A program made the translations under genes and the position numbers. A stretch of 64,000 bases of DNA from contig JAUIGU010000001.1 in the NCBI GenBank assembly GCA_030432595.1, forward strand, positions 186,001 to 250,000. Direction: 5' to 3'. Below, one piece after another: positions 42,798 to 50,237 of this stretch. How positions within the stretch are numbered: position 1 is the first letter of the stretch; each line of letters opens with the position of its first letter. This DNA comes from Phycisphaerae bacterium. Its GTDB lineage: Bacteria; Planctomycetota; Phycisphaerae; Phycisphaerales; Phycisphaeraceae. Under the pieces are notes generated by a model. The model had not been told where the DNA came from, made no database searches, and worked only from the letters and a program-made list of their open reading frames with translations.

Positions 42798-43979
42798 TCA
42801 GTGCAGGAACAGCCGCAGCCCCGTCGCCGCCATCGCCATGCCGTGCTGGTCGGCGGCGGCGATCACGTCCTCGTCGCGGGCCGAGCCGCCCGCCTGGGCA
42901 ACCACCGACACGCCCGACGCGGCCGCGCGGTCCAGGTTGTCGCGGAACGGGATGAACGCGTCGCTGCTCAAGACAACGCCGTCGAGTTGGGCAAGCCATG
43001 CCGCACGCTCGTCCGGGGTGATCGGGTCCAAGTTGGCCGTGACCTGCTTAGAGAGTTCGTCACGTTCGCCGGCGTTGAGCTCGTGCCAGCGCACGAAGTT
43101 GTCCAGTGCGTTCACCCGCTCGGCCTTGGCCAGGCCTTCCGCGTACTGCAAGGCCAGCGCCTTGGGGTGCGTCTTGAGCAGCCAGCGGTCCGCCTTGTCA
43201 CACGCGATCCGCGTGCAGGCGATCCGACTCTGCTGGCCCGCCCCGATGCCCACCGCCTGCCCCGCGTACCCCACCGCGATCGAGTTGCTCTGCGTGTGCT
43301 TGAGCGTGATCGTCGTCACCACCAGGGTCTCCATCACGTCGTCCGGGATCGTCGCGTTTTTCGTCACGACGTTTGCAAACGTGTCGGCCGAGATAGCGAC
43401 ATCGTTGTGCGTCTGCTCGAGCGTGATGCCGAAGTCGGTGCGGGCGTCGATCGCGGGCGGCTCGTACGCCGGGTCAATCTGAAGCATGACGTAGTTGCCG
43501 CGCTTCTTGGCCTTGAGCACCTCAAGGGCGTCGTCGTCGTAGCCGGGCGCGATGATGCCGTCCGACACCTCTGGTTTGATGACCGACGCGAGCGCCGCGT
43601 CTACGGGCTCGGACACCGCGATGAAGTCGCCGAAGCTCGCGACGCGGTCGGAGCTGCGCGCCTTTGCGTAGGCGGTCGCGACGGGACTCCATCCGCCCGT
43701 TTCCGACGGCGGGTCGGCGTAGAAGAAAGCAGTCTTGAAGTTGTCGGTAATCTCGCCCGCCACCGCCGCGCCCGCGGGGCTGACGTGCTTGAACGACGCG
43801 GCCGCCGCCTTGCCGGTTGCGGCTTTGAGGTCGCGCACGAGTTGCCACCCACGCAGCCCGTCGAGCAGGTTGATGTAGCTGGGCGCCCCGTTGACGATCG
43901 TCAGCGGCGCCGGGTCGGGCTGCCGCAGCAGCGCGTGGGTCTGGTTGGGGTTGCAGCCGTACTTGAGCGGGGTGTCCAT
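42798..43979 (-). CDS. purH: Stand-alone AICAR transformylase
   Basis: A 393-residue protein corresponding only to the C-terminal half of bifunctional PurH, the formyltransferase that converts AICAR to FAICAR in purine synthesis. KYGCNPNQ is near the N-terminus, catalytic Lys-His is in SFKHVSPAGAAVA, and SSDAFIPFRDNLDRA and the ending TGLRLFLH match the family. The N-terminal IMP cyclohydrolase domain (about 200 residues) is absent, so ring closure must be encoded elsewhere or by another enzyme. ATG 43979 has no Shine-Dalgarno; TACATT is 6 bases upstream (43986-43991). Confidence 0.9.
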   Translation of the reverse strand: MDTPLKYGCNPNQTHALLRQPDPAPLTIVNGAPSYINLLDGLRGWQLVRDLKAATGKAAAASFKHVSPAGAAVAGEITDNFKTAFFYADPPSETGGWSPVATAYAKARSSDRVASFGDFIAVSEPVDAALASVIKPEVSDGIIAPGYDDDALEVLKAKKRGNYVMLQIDPAYEPPAIDARTDFGITLEQTHNDVAISADTFANVVTKNATIPDDVMETLVVTTITLKHTQSNSIAVGYAGQAVGIGAGQQSRIACTRIACDKADRWLLKTHPKALALQYAEGLAKAERVNALDNFVRWHELNAGERDELSKQVTANLDPITPDERAAWLAQLDGVVLSSDAFIPFRDNLDRAAASGVSVVAQAGGSARDEDVIAAADQHGMAMAATGLRLFLH

Positions 43980-44014
43980 GCGGAGAATGTAACGCCGAGA
44001 ATGGCGGGCGTTTT

Positions 44015-44284
44015 AACCGCAGATTTCGCAGATGACGCAGATCGGAAACAAGAACCGCCAAGACGCCAAGACGCCAAGAAGTCCGGTCAGAAGATGTATC
44101 ACAGAGGACACGGCGTCACAGATTATCGCATGGGTTGGTGTTGCCGATGACGCGGGTGTCTTTACGACATCCATTGTCAGGGTGGACAGCATCGTCAGGA
44201 GCGCGTCAGAACTGTCTTCATCCTGGCCATCTTGCGCCTCCTGTTCCTGCCTGCATCTGCGTCATCTGTGAAATCTGCGGTTCA
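44015..44284. mobile_element. MITE-like element with 28-bp terminal inverted repeats
   Basis: The first 28 bases (44015-44042) and the last 28 (about 44257-44284) are inverted repeats with a single mismatch; the outer bases are AACCGCAGATTT. Weaker complementarity continues inward for about 25 bases. The 270-base segment contains no gene, only GCCAAGAC direct repeats (44057-44080) and CACAGAGGACACGG. It fills the gap between purH and ruvA and its ends come close to both start regions. No target-site duplication is obvious. Confidence 0.6.
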
Positions 44285-44319
44285 ATGCTTTTGCGTTCTC
44301 CGGCCGCTACATTGCCCCC

Positions 44320-45030
44320 ATGATCGCTCGCGTCACCGGCAACCTGCTTGAGACCGACCCGGAGAAGAGCCGGGCGTTCGTCGACACCGGGCACGGGCTG
44401 GTCTACGAGGTGTTGCTGCCGGCGTACCTCGCGACGCGGCTGGCGGTCAAGGAGGGCCAACCCGTCACGCTGCACACACTCAGTTTTTTCGAGGCCACCG
44501 CGCAGGGCGCAACGATCTTCCCGCGGCTGGCGGGCTTCGCGTCGCGGCGGGACCAGGCGTTTTTTGAGTTGTTCGTCACCGTCAAGGGCATCGGGCACCG
44601 GCGGGCGCTGCGGGCGCTGGTGCTCGAGCCCGGCACGCTCGCCGCCGCCATCGCCGACCGCGACCTCAAGCTCGTGCAGACCATGCCCGAGGTCGGCAAG
44701 AAGCTGGCCGAAACCATTGTGGTCACGCTCAAGGACAAGGTCGAGGGGTTCGTGAGCTCCGCGGCGTACCCCGATCCGGGCGACGCCGACGAAGGGCGTA
44801 GCCCCGGAAGCGCTTCCGGGGCTGAAGGCGACGATGATTCAACGTCCTCAGCCAAGACTTCCGGGGGGGGCGGCACGCTGGCGCGCGAGGCTTTGGAGGT
44901 GCTTCTCCAACTCGGCGAGGCCCGGCTCGACGCGGTGCAGATGATCGACCGCGTGCTGGCGGACGAGGATGCGCCGCGCGAGGTGGCGGGCGTGATCGAA
45001 GCGGTGTTCGCGCTCAAAGCGCGGGTGTGA
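44320..45030 (+). CDS. ruvA: Holliday junction DNA helicase subunit RuvA
   Basis: A 236-residue protein that binds Holliday junctions and loads RuvB. The N-terminal OB domain (MIARVTGNLLETDPEKS...) and two helix-hairpin-helix motifs (VTVKGIGHRRALRAL and MPEVGKKLAETIVV) are visible; the first is divergent. A flexible linker (about 147-187) is longer than usual and is partly encoded by a perfect 24-base palindrome (44800-44823) plus a run of G giving SGGGG. The C-terminal RuvB-binding helices follow (AREALEVLLQLGEAR). TACATT lies about 6 bases before the ATG and no Shine-Dalgarno is seen. ruvB and ruvC are not adjacent. Confidence 0.88.
   Translation: MIARVTGNLLETDPEKSRAFVDTGHGLVYEVLLPAYLATRLAVKEGQPVTLHTLSFFEATAQGATIFPRLAGFASRRDQAFFELFVTVKGIGHRRALRALVLEPGTLAAAIADRDLKLVQTMPEVGKKLAETIVVTLKDKVEGFVSSAAYPDPGDADEGRSPGSASGAEGDDDSTSSAKTSGGGGTLAREALEVLLQLGEARLDAVQMIDRVLADEDAPREVAGVIEAVFALKARV
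44800..44823. repeat. 24-base perfect palindrome inside ruvA
   Basis: AGCCCCGGAAGC (44800-44811) is followed directly by its reverse complement (44812-44823). It is read in frame as SPGSASGA in the RuvA linker. It resembles intergenic REP-type palindromes more than coding sequence. Confidence 0.75.
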
Positions 45031-45240
45031 CGCGTTCAAACGAACGCAAAATGATCAAGTTGCAAAGTCAGCCGCAGCCCAACGAGCTGCGCACCGACTA
45101 TGGGATCAAGACGCGCAGGCCGTTGGCCTGCGGCTAACCAAGCGAAAAAGTCTTGTCCGTTTCACGTTCGGATCTGAACTCCGCGATCCGCCCGTCGACG
45201 ATATTCCCGACCGTTCGCACAATGGCCCGATGGAACGGTT

Positions 45241-46242
45241 ATGTCCACCCCGCTTGCCACGACCCCCGCCGCCACACCACCCGCCAACAACCCGCTCGAA
45301 CGCCTGCCCGACGCCCACCGCCAGCAGGTGCAGCAGATGATGGCGCTGGTCGCCCAGGTGCTCAAGCCCGCGGGCATCAACTCCGTCGCCTTCAACTTCA
45401 CCCAGCCCGGGCTGCCCCGCATCCAGCTCGGCGTCCACCCCAGCGGCGCCCCGACCATCGTCCTCGCGACCCTGCCCAAGTCCGGCAGCCTCTTCATCCG
45501 CAACAGCCTCGTCCGCCGGCTCAACATGACCATGGCCTCGGTCTCGGGCGACTTCTTCCCCGAAGACCTCATCGTGCCCGGCCTGCTCAAGCAGATCGCC
45601 GGCGGCGGGCATGTCGTCCAGACCCACATCCCCGCCCACGAGCTCAACGCCGCCCTGCTCGAGCAGTACCTCGGCCGGGTCGTCGTCCACGTCCGCGACC
45701 CCCGCCAGGCCACGCTCTCCTGGGTCCACCACCTTGACCGACTCCAAGGCGACGCCGACGTCCGCGACCGGCTGCGCGTCGTCCAGCCCGCGCTGCCCGC
45801 CGACTACTTCGATCGGAACTTTGAACAGAAAGTCCAGTGGAACCTCGATCACCACCTGCCCAACTGCGTGCGTTGGGTGCGCGACTGGGTCGCGTTGTCC
45901 GAGTCGTCGTCGCGGAACCTGAACGTCTGCTTCACGACGTTCGCGAAAATGAAGCACGACCCCGACGCCTTCTTCGCCGAGCTGCTGGGGTTCTACGGCG
46001 TCGACCCGGCCCGGCTCTCACCGGACGACGCCGCGCCCGACGCCGATATCAAGAAAGACCACTTCCGCAAGGGCGAAACCGACGAGTGGCGCCGCGTCTT
46101 CACGCCCGACCAGTGCGCCCAAGCCACCGAGGCGATCGACGCCGACCTCGCCGAACGCTTCGACTGGTCCCGCGACGCTAGCCCGGCGTCCGTCGAGGCT
46201 GAAGCCCTCGCGGACGCCGAGATCAAACAGCACGCTGCGTAA
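45241..46242 (+). CDS. Sulfotransferase-fold protein
   Basis: A 333-residue protein with PAPS-dependent sulfotransferase motifs: the 5'-phosphosulfate loop ATLPKSGSLFIRN (Lys80), the 3'-phosphate site VVVHVRDPRQATLSWV (Arg and Ser) and the C-terminal RKGETDEWRRVFT segment. The first ~60 residues are an extra N-terminal region. It probably sulfates a carbohydrate or small acceptor in the cytoplasm. The ATG at 45241 has only a weak GGA upstream. Two larger sulfotransferase-like genes lie at 56.7-59.7 kb. Confidence 0.85.
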   Translation: MSTPLATTPAATPPANNPLERLPDAHRQQVQQMMALVAQVLKPAGINSVAFNFTQPGLPRIQLGVHPSGAPTIVLATLPKSGSLFIRNSLVRRLNMTMASVSGDFFPEDLIVPGLLKQIAGGGHVVQTHIPAHELNAALLEQYLGRVVVHVRDPRQATLSWVHHLDRLQGDADVRDRLRVVQPALPADYFDRNFEQKVQWNLDHHLPNCVRWVRDWVALSESSSRNLNVCFTTFAKMKHDPDAFFAELLGFYGVDPARLSPDDAAPDADIKKDHFRKGETDEWRRVFTPDQCAQATEAIDADLAERFDWSRDASPASVEAEALADAEIKQHAA

Positions 46243-46296
46243 CGGCACCGCCATACAACCGGGCCAAAGCCGACGCGATTCAACCTGAGACGGGCT

Positions 46297-46388
46297 GGGT
46301 GCCACGGCCGCTTGCGACCGTGCCGTTCACAAAATCCCAGCGTTCTCTGGATTGCCGAGAAACACGGTCGAAAGCGACCGTGGCACCC
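46297..46388. repeat. Paired palindromic repeat (REP doublet-like), copy 2
   Basis: Begins GGGTGCCACGG and ends CCGTGGCACCC, with inner hairpins CGGCCGCTTGCGACCG and CGGTCGAAAGCGACCG. The outer ends match copy 1 (26559-26634) while the hairpin interiors differ. It lies between two convergent genes. Confidence 0.7.
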
Positions 46389-46438
46389 GAGACGAATGGA
46401 ATTCATTCGAAGCCATCTATCGAACATCGCGGGTTCAT

Positions 46439-46861
46439 TTACGACCCGTAGCCCGTCGGGTCCCAGTAGAACTCGACCTGGCTGATCTTGCCGGCCTTCA
46501 CTTCATAGACGCACACCTCGGCCATCTTCATGCGCTTGCCGGCCATGGGGCCTTCATTCGAGGTGCAGTCGATCTCCATCCAGACCGCGAAGCTGCCGTT
46601 GCCGTGCGGGTACGGGCCTTTGAGGTCCATGCCGTGCACCTCGTGGGCCCCTTCCCACCAGTCGCTCATCTTCAGGAGCGCCTCTTTGCCCGCCGTGACC
46701 TGCGGCATGTCCGGCCCCATCGCCAAGGCTTCGACGTGCTTCGCGTCGTCGGCGTAGAGGTCCACGATCGCTTCGCGGAACTTGCCCTGCTCGCAATACG
46801 ACACGAGTTGCTTGCCGAGGTCCAGGGCGGCGGCGAGTTCCGGGGGCAGCGACATCTCCAT
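46439..46861 (-). CDS. SnoaL/NTF2-like protein
   Basis: A 140-residue single-domain protein of the NTF2-like cone fold (DLGKQLVSYCEQGKFREAIVDLYADDAKHVEA, SDWWEGAHEVHGMDLKGP, ISQVEFYWDPTGYGS). Such domains serve as isomerases, hydrolases or binding proteins; none can be assigned. GGAG lies 8 bases before ATG 46861. A TATACT element (46941-46936) overlapped by a 7-bp inverted repeat (46918-46924 with 46931-46937) suggests its own regulated promoter, although it also ends the ArsR gene series. Confidence 0.75.
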   Translation of the reverse strand: MEMSLPPELAAALDLGKQLVSYCEQGKFREAIVDLYADDAKHVEALAMGPDMPQVTAGKEALLKMSDWWEGAHEVHGMDLKGPYPHGNGSFAVWMEIDCTSNEGPMAGKRMKMAEVCVYEVKAGKISQVEFYWDPTGYGS

Positions 46862-46917
46862 GGTCAGGCTCCAAAACAAGGAATGGCGGAAAATCAACGG
46901 GCAACGAAAGAGGCGGG

Positions 46918-46941
46918 CTCCGACCCGCGAGTCGGAGTATA
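46918..46941 (-). promoter_or_regulatory. Candidate -10 element with overlapping inverted repeat
   Basis: TATACT (46941-46936, minus strand) is overlapped by CTCCGAC (46918-46924) and GTCGGAG (46931-46937), a possible operator for the SnoaL-like gene. No well-spaced -35 element is seen. Confidence 0.3.
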
Positions 46942-47016
46942 CCGTCAATATGTTTGGATTTTGTCAGTATTTTCCCGAGTGGGCGAATCCTGGCGTTGAC
47001 CCGCCGCTCCCCCGGC

Positions 47017-47619
47017 TCATTCCGCCGGCACGCGATGCAACTCGGTCACGCCGCAGCTCTCTTCCATCGGGGCGCCGTTGAGCCAGCCCTCGCCGTAGAT
47101 CTTGATGTGGTCGGCGTCGATCCACTCGTAGGTGGCGTTGCGCATGTGCATCGCGTTGGGGTCAGGCATGTTGGTCGCCGAATCAAACTTGAGGTCGATG
47201 ACGTTGTCTTTCTCGCCGGGCGAAGCGATAAGCGTCGGCTGGTTCTGCGCGAGGCAGTAGTGCGTCATCTTGAGCGTGTCGCCGTCGAGGAAGTACACGC
47301 TGACCATCTCCATGGGCGTGCCGGGCATGATGGTCTCGACCAGCGCGCTGCCGCCGGCAGTGAGGTGGTACACGGAGGTGTAGGGCATCGCGTCGCCGCC
47401 TTCGCCCATCTCCATCGTGCCTTCCCACGTGCCGACGAGCGTCTTGAACTTGTCGAACAGCGGGTGCGCGACAGGCTCGGGCATCGGGTGCTCGGGCGCG
47501 GCGGCCTGATGGTCGGCGTGATCGTTCGTCGCCTGCGCGAACGCGACGGCGCACGTCACGCCCAGTGCCAACACGGCCAAACCGGAAACCAAAAACCTCA
47601 AACCATGGTGCTTCAACAT
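47017..47619 (-). CDS. Exported DUF1579-like protein
   Basis: A 200-residue protein with a signal peptide (about 1-29) and a lipocalin-like domain starting FDKFKTLVGTWEGTMEM, the pattern of DUF1579 proteins, with SVYHLTAGGSALVETIM and THYCLAQNQPTLI. Likely periplasmic ligand-binding; ligand unknown. AAAGGAG lies 6 bases before the ATG, a strong site. It follows the SnoaL-like gene at 47644 by 24 bases. Confidence 0.75.
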   Translation of the reverse strand: MLKHHGLRFLVSGLAVLALGVTCAVAFAQATNDHADHQAAAPEHPMPEPVAHPLFDKFKTLVGTWEGTMEMGEGGDAMPYTSVYHLTAGGSALVETIMPGTPMEMVSVYFLDGDTLKMTHYCLAQNQPTLIASPGEKDNVIDLKFDSATNMPDPNAMHMRNATYEWIDADHIKIYGEGWLNGAPMEESCGVTELHRVPAE

Positions 47620-47643
47620 AAAAGTCTCCTTTCGAGGATGAAA

Positions 47644-48111
47644 TCAAGCGGTTTCGTCGGCGTTCCACGCCGGCGCGTCGGGGTCCATCACGGCCTGGGA
47701 CGTCTCGCAGTCGAACGGGGCCGAGATGTGGTCGTGGAAGATCTTCCATTGCCCGTCGACCTTGCGACAGCACGAGGTCATGCGCAGCCAGCCCTTGCCG
47801 CAGGGGTGGTCTTTGTCGTCGCAGTCGAAGTGGTTGAGCCAGTGGACGACGGCCATGCCGTCGGTGAGGTGCAGCCGCTCGTCCCGCTTCACCACGCGGT
47901 ACGTGCCGACCTCGGGGAAGTACGGCAGGCAGGCTGACCAGCTCTGCGCGAGCGTGTCGCGGTCCTGCTGGAACGGCGGGATCGCGTCGTACATCGTGAT
48001 GTCGTCGGCGTAATGCGACATGATGCGGTCGACGTCCTTGGCTTCGATCGCCCGGGTGATGTCGTCGATCAGTTTGCGGATTTCGGCTTCAGCGGTGGAC
48101 TGGGCGGGCAT
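47644..48111 (-). CDS. SnoaL-like (SnoaL_3/DUF4440 type) protein
   Basis: A 155-residue cytoplasmic NTF2-like domain: RKLIDDITRAIEAKDVDRIM, HYADDITMYDAIPP, MAVVHWLNHF and WLRMTSCCRKVDGQWKIFHDH. The last segment is the usual C-terminal strand signature of this group. It has an unusual number of cysteines and histidines near CDDKDHPCGKGW and SCCRK. AGGAA lies about 9 bases before the ATG. Part of the ArsR-led series. Confidence 0.8.
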   Translation of the reverse strand: MPAQSTAEAEIRKLIDDITRAIEAKDVDRIMSHYADDITMYDAIPPFQQDRDTLAQSWSACLPYFPEVGTYRVVKRDERLHLTDGMAVVHWLNHFDCDDKDHPCGKGWLRMTSCCRKVDGQWKIFHDHISAPFDCETSQAVMDPDAPAWNADETA

Positions 48112-48133
48112 GGTGTGGGTTCCTGTTCAAGGT

Positions 48134-48499
48134 TCAATCAAAAGCGTGGACCGGGTGGACATCGACGCGCCAGCCGAGCTGCTCGCCCTCGGCGACACGC
48201 GTGGTCGGGTGGACCTTCGCCAGTTCAGCGGCGTGGTCCAGGTCGTCGGCCTCGAGAACAAAGACGCTGCCGATCTTCATGTCGTTCGCCACCGTCGGCG
48301 TGTCGCGGCGTTCGACCTGGCCGTTCACCCGACCGATGGACCGGACCTCCGGCTCGACGCCGACATCGAACACCACCCGCCCGGTGCGATTCAACTCGTC
48401 CATGTGCGGTCCGCATTTCGCCATAACGGCCGCGAGCTCCGACTCGGAAAGCGCGCTCATTATCGCGTGGTCGTAGTACCCGAAGCAGACAAAACGCAT
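48134..48499 (-). CDS. YCII-related protein
   Basis: A 121-residue ferredoxin-like dimeric domain of the YCII/DUF1330-like type (MRFVCFGYYDH..., RVVFDVGVEPEVRSI, IGSVFVLEADDLDHAAELAKVHP). Many members sit next to ArsR and AHSA1 genes, as here. AAGGA lies about 9 bases before the ATG. A near half-site of the ArsR operator (TGGTTCAA) is upstream at 48521-48528. Confidence 0.8.
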   Translation of the reverse strand: MRFVCFGYYDHAIMSALSESELAAVMAKCGPHMDELNRTGRVVFDVGVEPEVRSIGRVNGQVERRDTPTVANDMKIGSVFVLEADDLDHAAELAKVHPTTRVAEGEQLGWRVDVHPVHAFD

Positions 48500-48577
48500 A
48501 CACCGGTTCCTTCAAAACACTGGTTCAACCCGACGGACCGACAACTTCATAACACTCCCAGACACGGACCCGAACGG

Positions 48578-49108
48578 TCACGCCCGCAGCGCCGCCACCG
48601 CCGCGGCCCGGCTCTCGGGCCAGGTCGCGTGGAAGTGGTAGCCGAGGTTGCGGAGGCAGCCCATCCAGCCCGAGCAGTGGTCGCTGCGCGTCGGCGCGTC
48701 CGGAAGTTTCGCGTGCGTCAGCACCAACTCCGTCGCGGGCTTCCCCTCGTGCTGCGACTCGAAAAAGTCCAGCGTCACCTCCGACACCGCCGCGTCCGGC
48801 CCCTGGTACTCCCATTGCCACGAGAACACGATCCGGCTCGGGCGCTCGAGCTTCTTGTAATGCCCGTGTACGACGAAAGACTCCGGCTCATCCGGCGCGT
48901 CCGGCCCGGCCTTGGGGTTAAGCATCCCCATCCGGTACGACCCGCCCACCGTCGCGTCCACCTCGCAGATCGTGCAAGGCATGTTCACGTCCGCCCCCCA
49001 CCACTGCCGCAGCGTGTCCGGCTTAAGCCAGGCGTCGTACGCACGCTCGGGCGGCACCCGGAGAAACTTGCAGATGCGGACCGTTTCGCTGTTCAACACG
49101 CTGGACAT
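48578..49108 (-). CDS. AHSA1/SRPBCC-domain protein
   Basis: A 176-residue START-like hydrophobic-pocket protein: FLRVPPERAYDAWLKPDTLRQ, the WW motif, GGSYRMGML, FSWQWEY, LDFFESQHEGKPATELVLTH and the C-terminal SGWMGCLRNLGYH. This family is the usual target neighbour of ArsR/SdpR-type repressors. AGGAG lies 7 bases before ATG 49108. An operator half-site TTAACCA occurs upstream at 49177-49183. Confidence 0.88.
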   Translation of the reverse strand: MSSVLNSETVRICKFLRVPPERAYDAWLKPDTLRQWWGADVNMPCTICEVDATVGGSYRMGMLNPKAGPDAPDEPESFVVHGHYKKLERPSRIVFSWQWEYQGPDAAVSEVTLDFFESQHEGKPATELVLTHAKLPDAPTRSDHCSGWMGCLRNLGYHFHATWPESRAAAVAALRA

Positions 49109-49208
49109 CGGACACTCCTGAACACGGTGCAAGAAAACACAGAACTCAGAACTCGTTCAATACACTCAAACCCGGCTTAACCACAGATCACGACCAGGCG
49201 CTCACGCG

Positions 49209-49592
49209 TCATGCACGCGAAGCACGCCCGGCCTTTTTCTTTGCCTTCGGAACTTTCGATGACTTCGGCTTGGTCGGCAGCGTCTCGACGAACGCCACCG
49301 CCTGACCCACCCACGTGCCGAGTTGCTTTTTCGTCCTGAACCCCGCCGGCTCGACCATCACCCAGTTGCGCATCGGCCGGCCCGTGATGTCAAACGGCAA
49401 CACGCGGTCGCGGTCGAGCGCCGCCAGCGCCGCGTCGGGCCCGAGCCGGAGAATGAGGTTCTCGTGCCAGACGCCGCAGCAGATGTTGCCGCCCAGGAAC
49501 CAGCAGTACCCGCCGAACATGGACTTGCGGGTGAAGCCGTGCGTCTCGGCGAGCGCGTCGAGGCGGGCAACGAGCTTCGGGTCGCTGTGCAT
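49209..49592 (-). CDS. TfoX N-terminal-domain-like protein
   Basis: A 127-residue protein with the TfoX-N/YjbR-like fold: LAETHGFTRKSMFGGYCWFLGGNICCGVW, ENLILRLGPD and MRNWVMVEPAGF. The tail is Lys-rich (KSSKVPKAKKKAGRASRA) and may bind nucleic acid. Its ATG at 49592 overlaps the ArsR stop (TGATG), so it is translationally coupled to the regulator. These small proteins are frequent in ArsR-AHSA1 clusters; function unknown. Confidence 0.82.
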   Translation of the reverse strand: MHSDPKLVARLDALAETHGFTRKSMFGGYCWFLGGNICCGVWHENLILRLGPDAALAALDRDRVLPFDITGRPMRNWVMVEPAGFRTKKQLGTWVGQAVAFVETLPTKPKSSKVPKAKKKAGRASRA

Positions 49593-50110
49593 CACGCCCT
49601 CTCCGTCGTCTTGGATAGCTTGGAGGAGTCCTGAGTCGTGTCGGCCAGATCTCCTTCGAGGAAAGCCGCAAGGTTGTCGAGTTGGCTGCTCCAGAACCGG
49701 CGGTAGAACGCGACCCACTCCGACGCCTCGCGCAGCGGCTCGGCCTCGAGGTGGCATCGCCGCACCCGGCCGTCCTTCTCCTGCCGGAGCAACCCCGCGC
49801 CCTCGAGCACCCGCAGGTGCTTGCTCACGGCCGGCCAGCTCATGCCGAACGGTTCGGCCAGCCGGCCCGCGGGGAGGCCGTCTTCTTCGGCCAACTTCGC
49901 GAGAATCGCTCGCCGCGTCGGGTCCGCCAACGCCGCGAACGTGCGGTCGAGGCGGTCGTGGTCGGGTTGTGGCGCAGCCGTCCGTGCGGAGCGCGACGCG
50001 GGCTCCGCGTGTTTCGCCCCCGGTCGCGGATGTCGGCGGCCAGACGCTTTGGCGGGCGACGTGGCTCCGGGTTTCGGCCGCCGCATCCGGGATGATTTTT
50101 TATTAACCAT
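49592..50110 (-). CDS. ArsR-family transcriptional repressor
   Basis: A 172-residue regulator: a basic, proline-rich N-terminal extension (about 50 residues), then a winged helix (FAALADPTRRAILAKLAEEDGL, helix-turn-helix FGMSWPAVSKHLRVLEGAGL, wing RVRRCHLEAEPL). No metal-binding cysteines are present, which fits the SdpR/SRPBCC-associated branch rather than metal sensors. The ATG lies inside a perfect operator-like palindrome and 8 bases after the -10 element, so the mRNA is probably leaderless and autorepressed. Confidence 0.9.
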   Translation of the reverse strand: MVNKKSSRMRRPKPGATSPAKASGRRHPRPGAKHAEPASRSARTAAPQPDHDRLDRTFAALADPTRRAILAKLAEEDGLPAGRLAEPFGMSWPAVSKHLRVLEGAGLLRQEKDGRVRRCHLEAEPLREASEWVAFYRRFWSSQLDNLAAFLEGDLADTTQDSSKLSKTTERA

Positions 50111-50147
50111 CTGGTTAAGTTTTAACCCAGGCCTGCCCGTATGTCAA
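50103..50147 (-). promoter_or_regulatory. arsR promoter with operator over the start codon
   Basis: On the minus strand TTGACA (50147-50142), 17 bases, TAAAAC (50124-50119), then 8 bases to the ATG at 50110. The perfect inverted repeat TTAACCATCTGGTTAA (50103-50118) covers the region just after the -10 and the start codon itself. Confidence 0.75.
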
Positions 50148-50237
50148 CCGCGGGTTTGCCCGGCTGAGGAAAAAAAGCATGATCCACCGGTTCTGCCAGC
50201 TCACCCGCCACACCGGCGCGCGACCCGAGGCCCGCCC

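Noticed and set aside
49821-50237. Upstream extension of adeC to an ATG at 49821
   Set aside because: The extension would run antisense through arsR and its promoter and has no amidohydrolase-like residues; TTG 50238 with GAGG upstream fits better.
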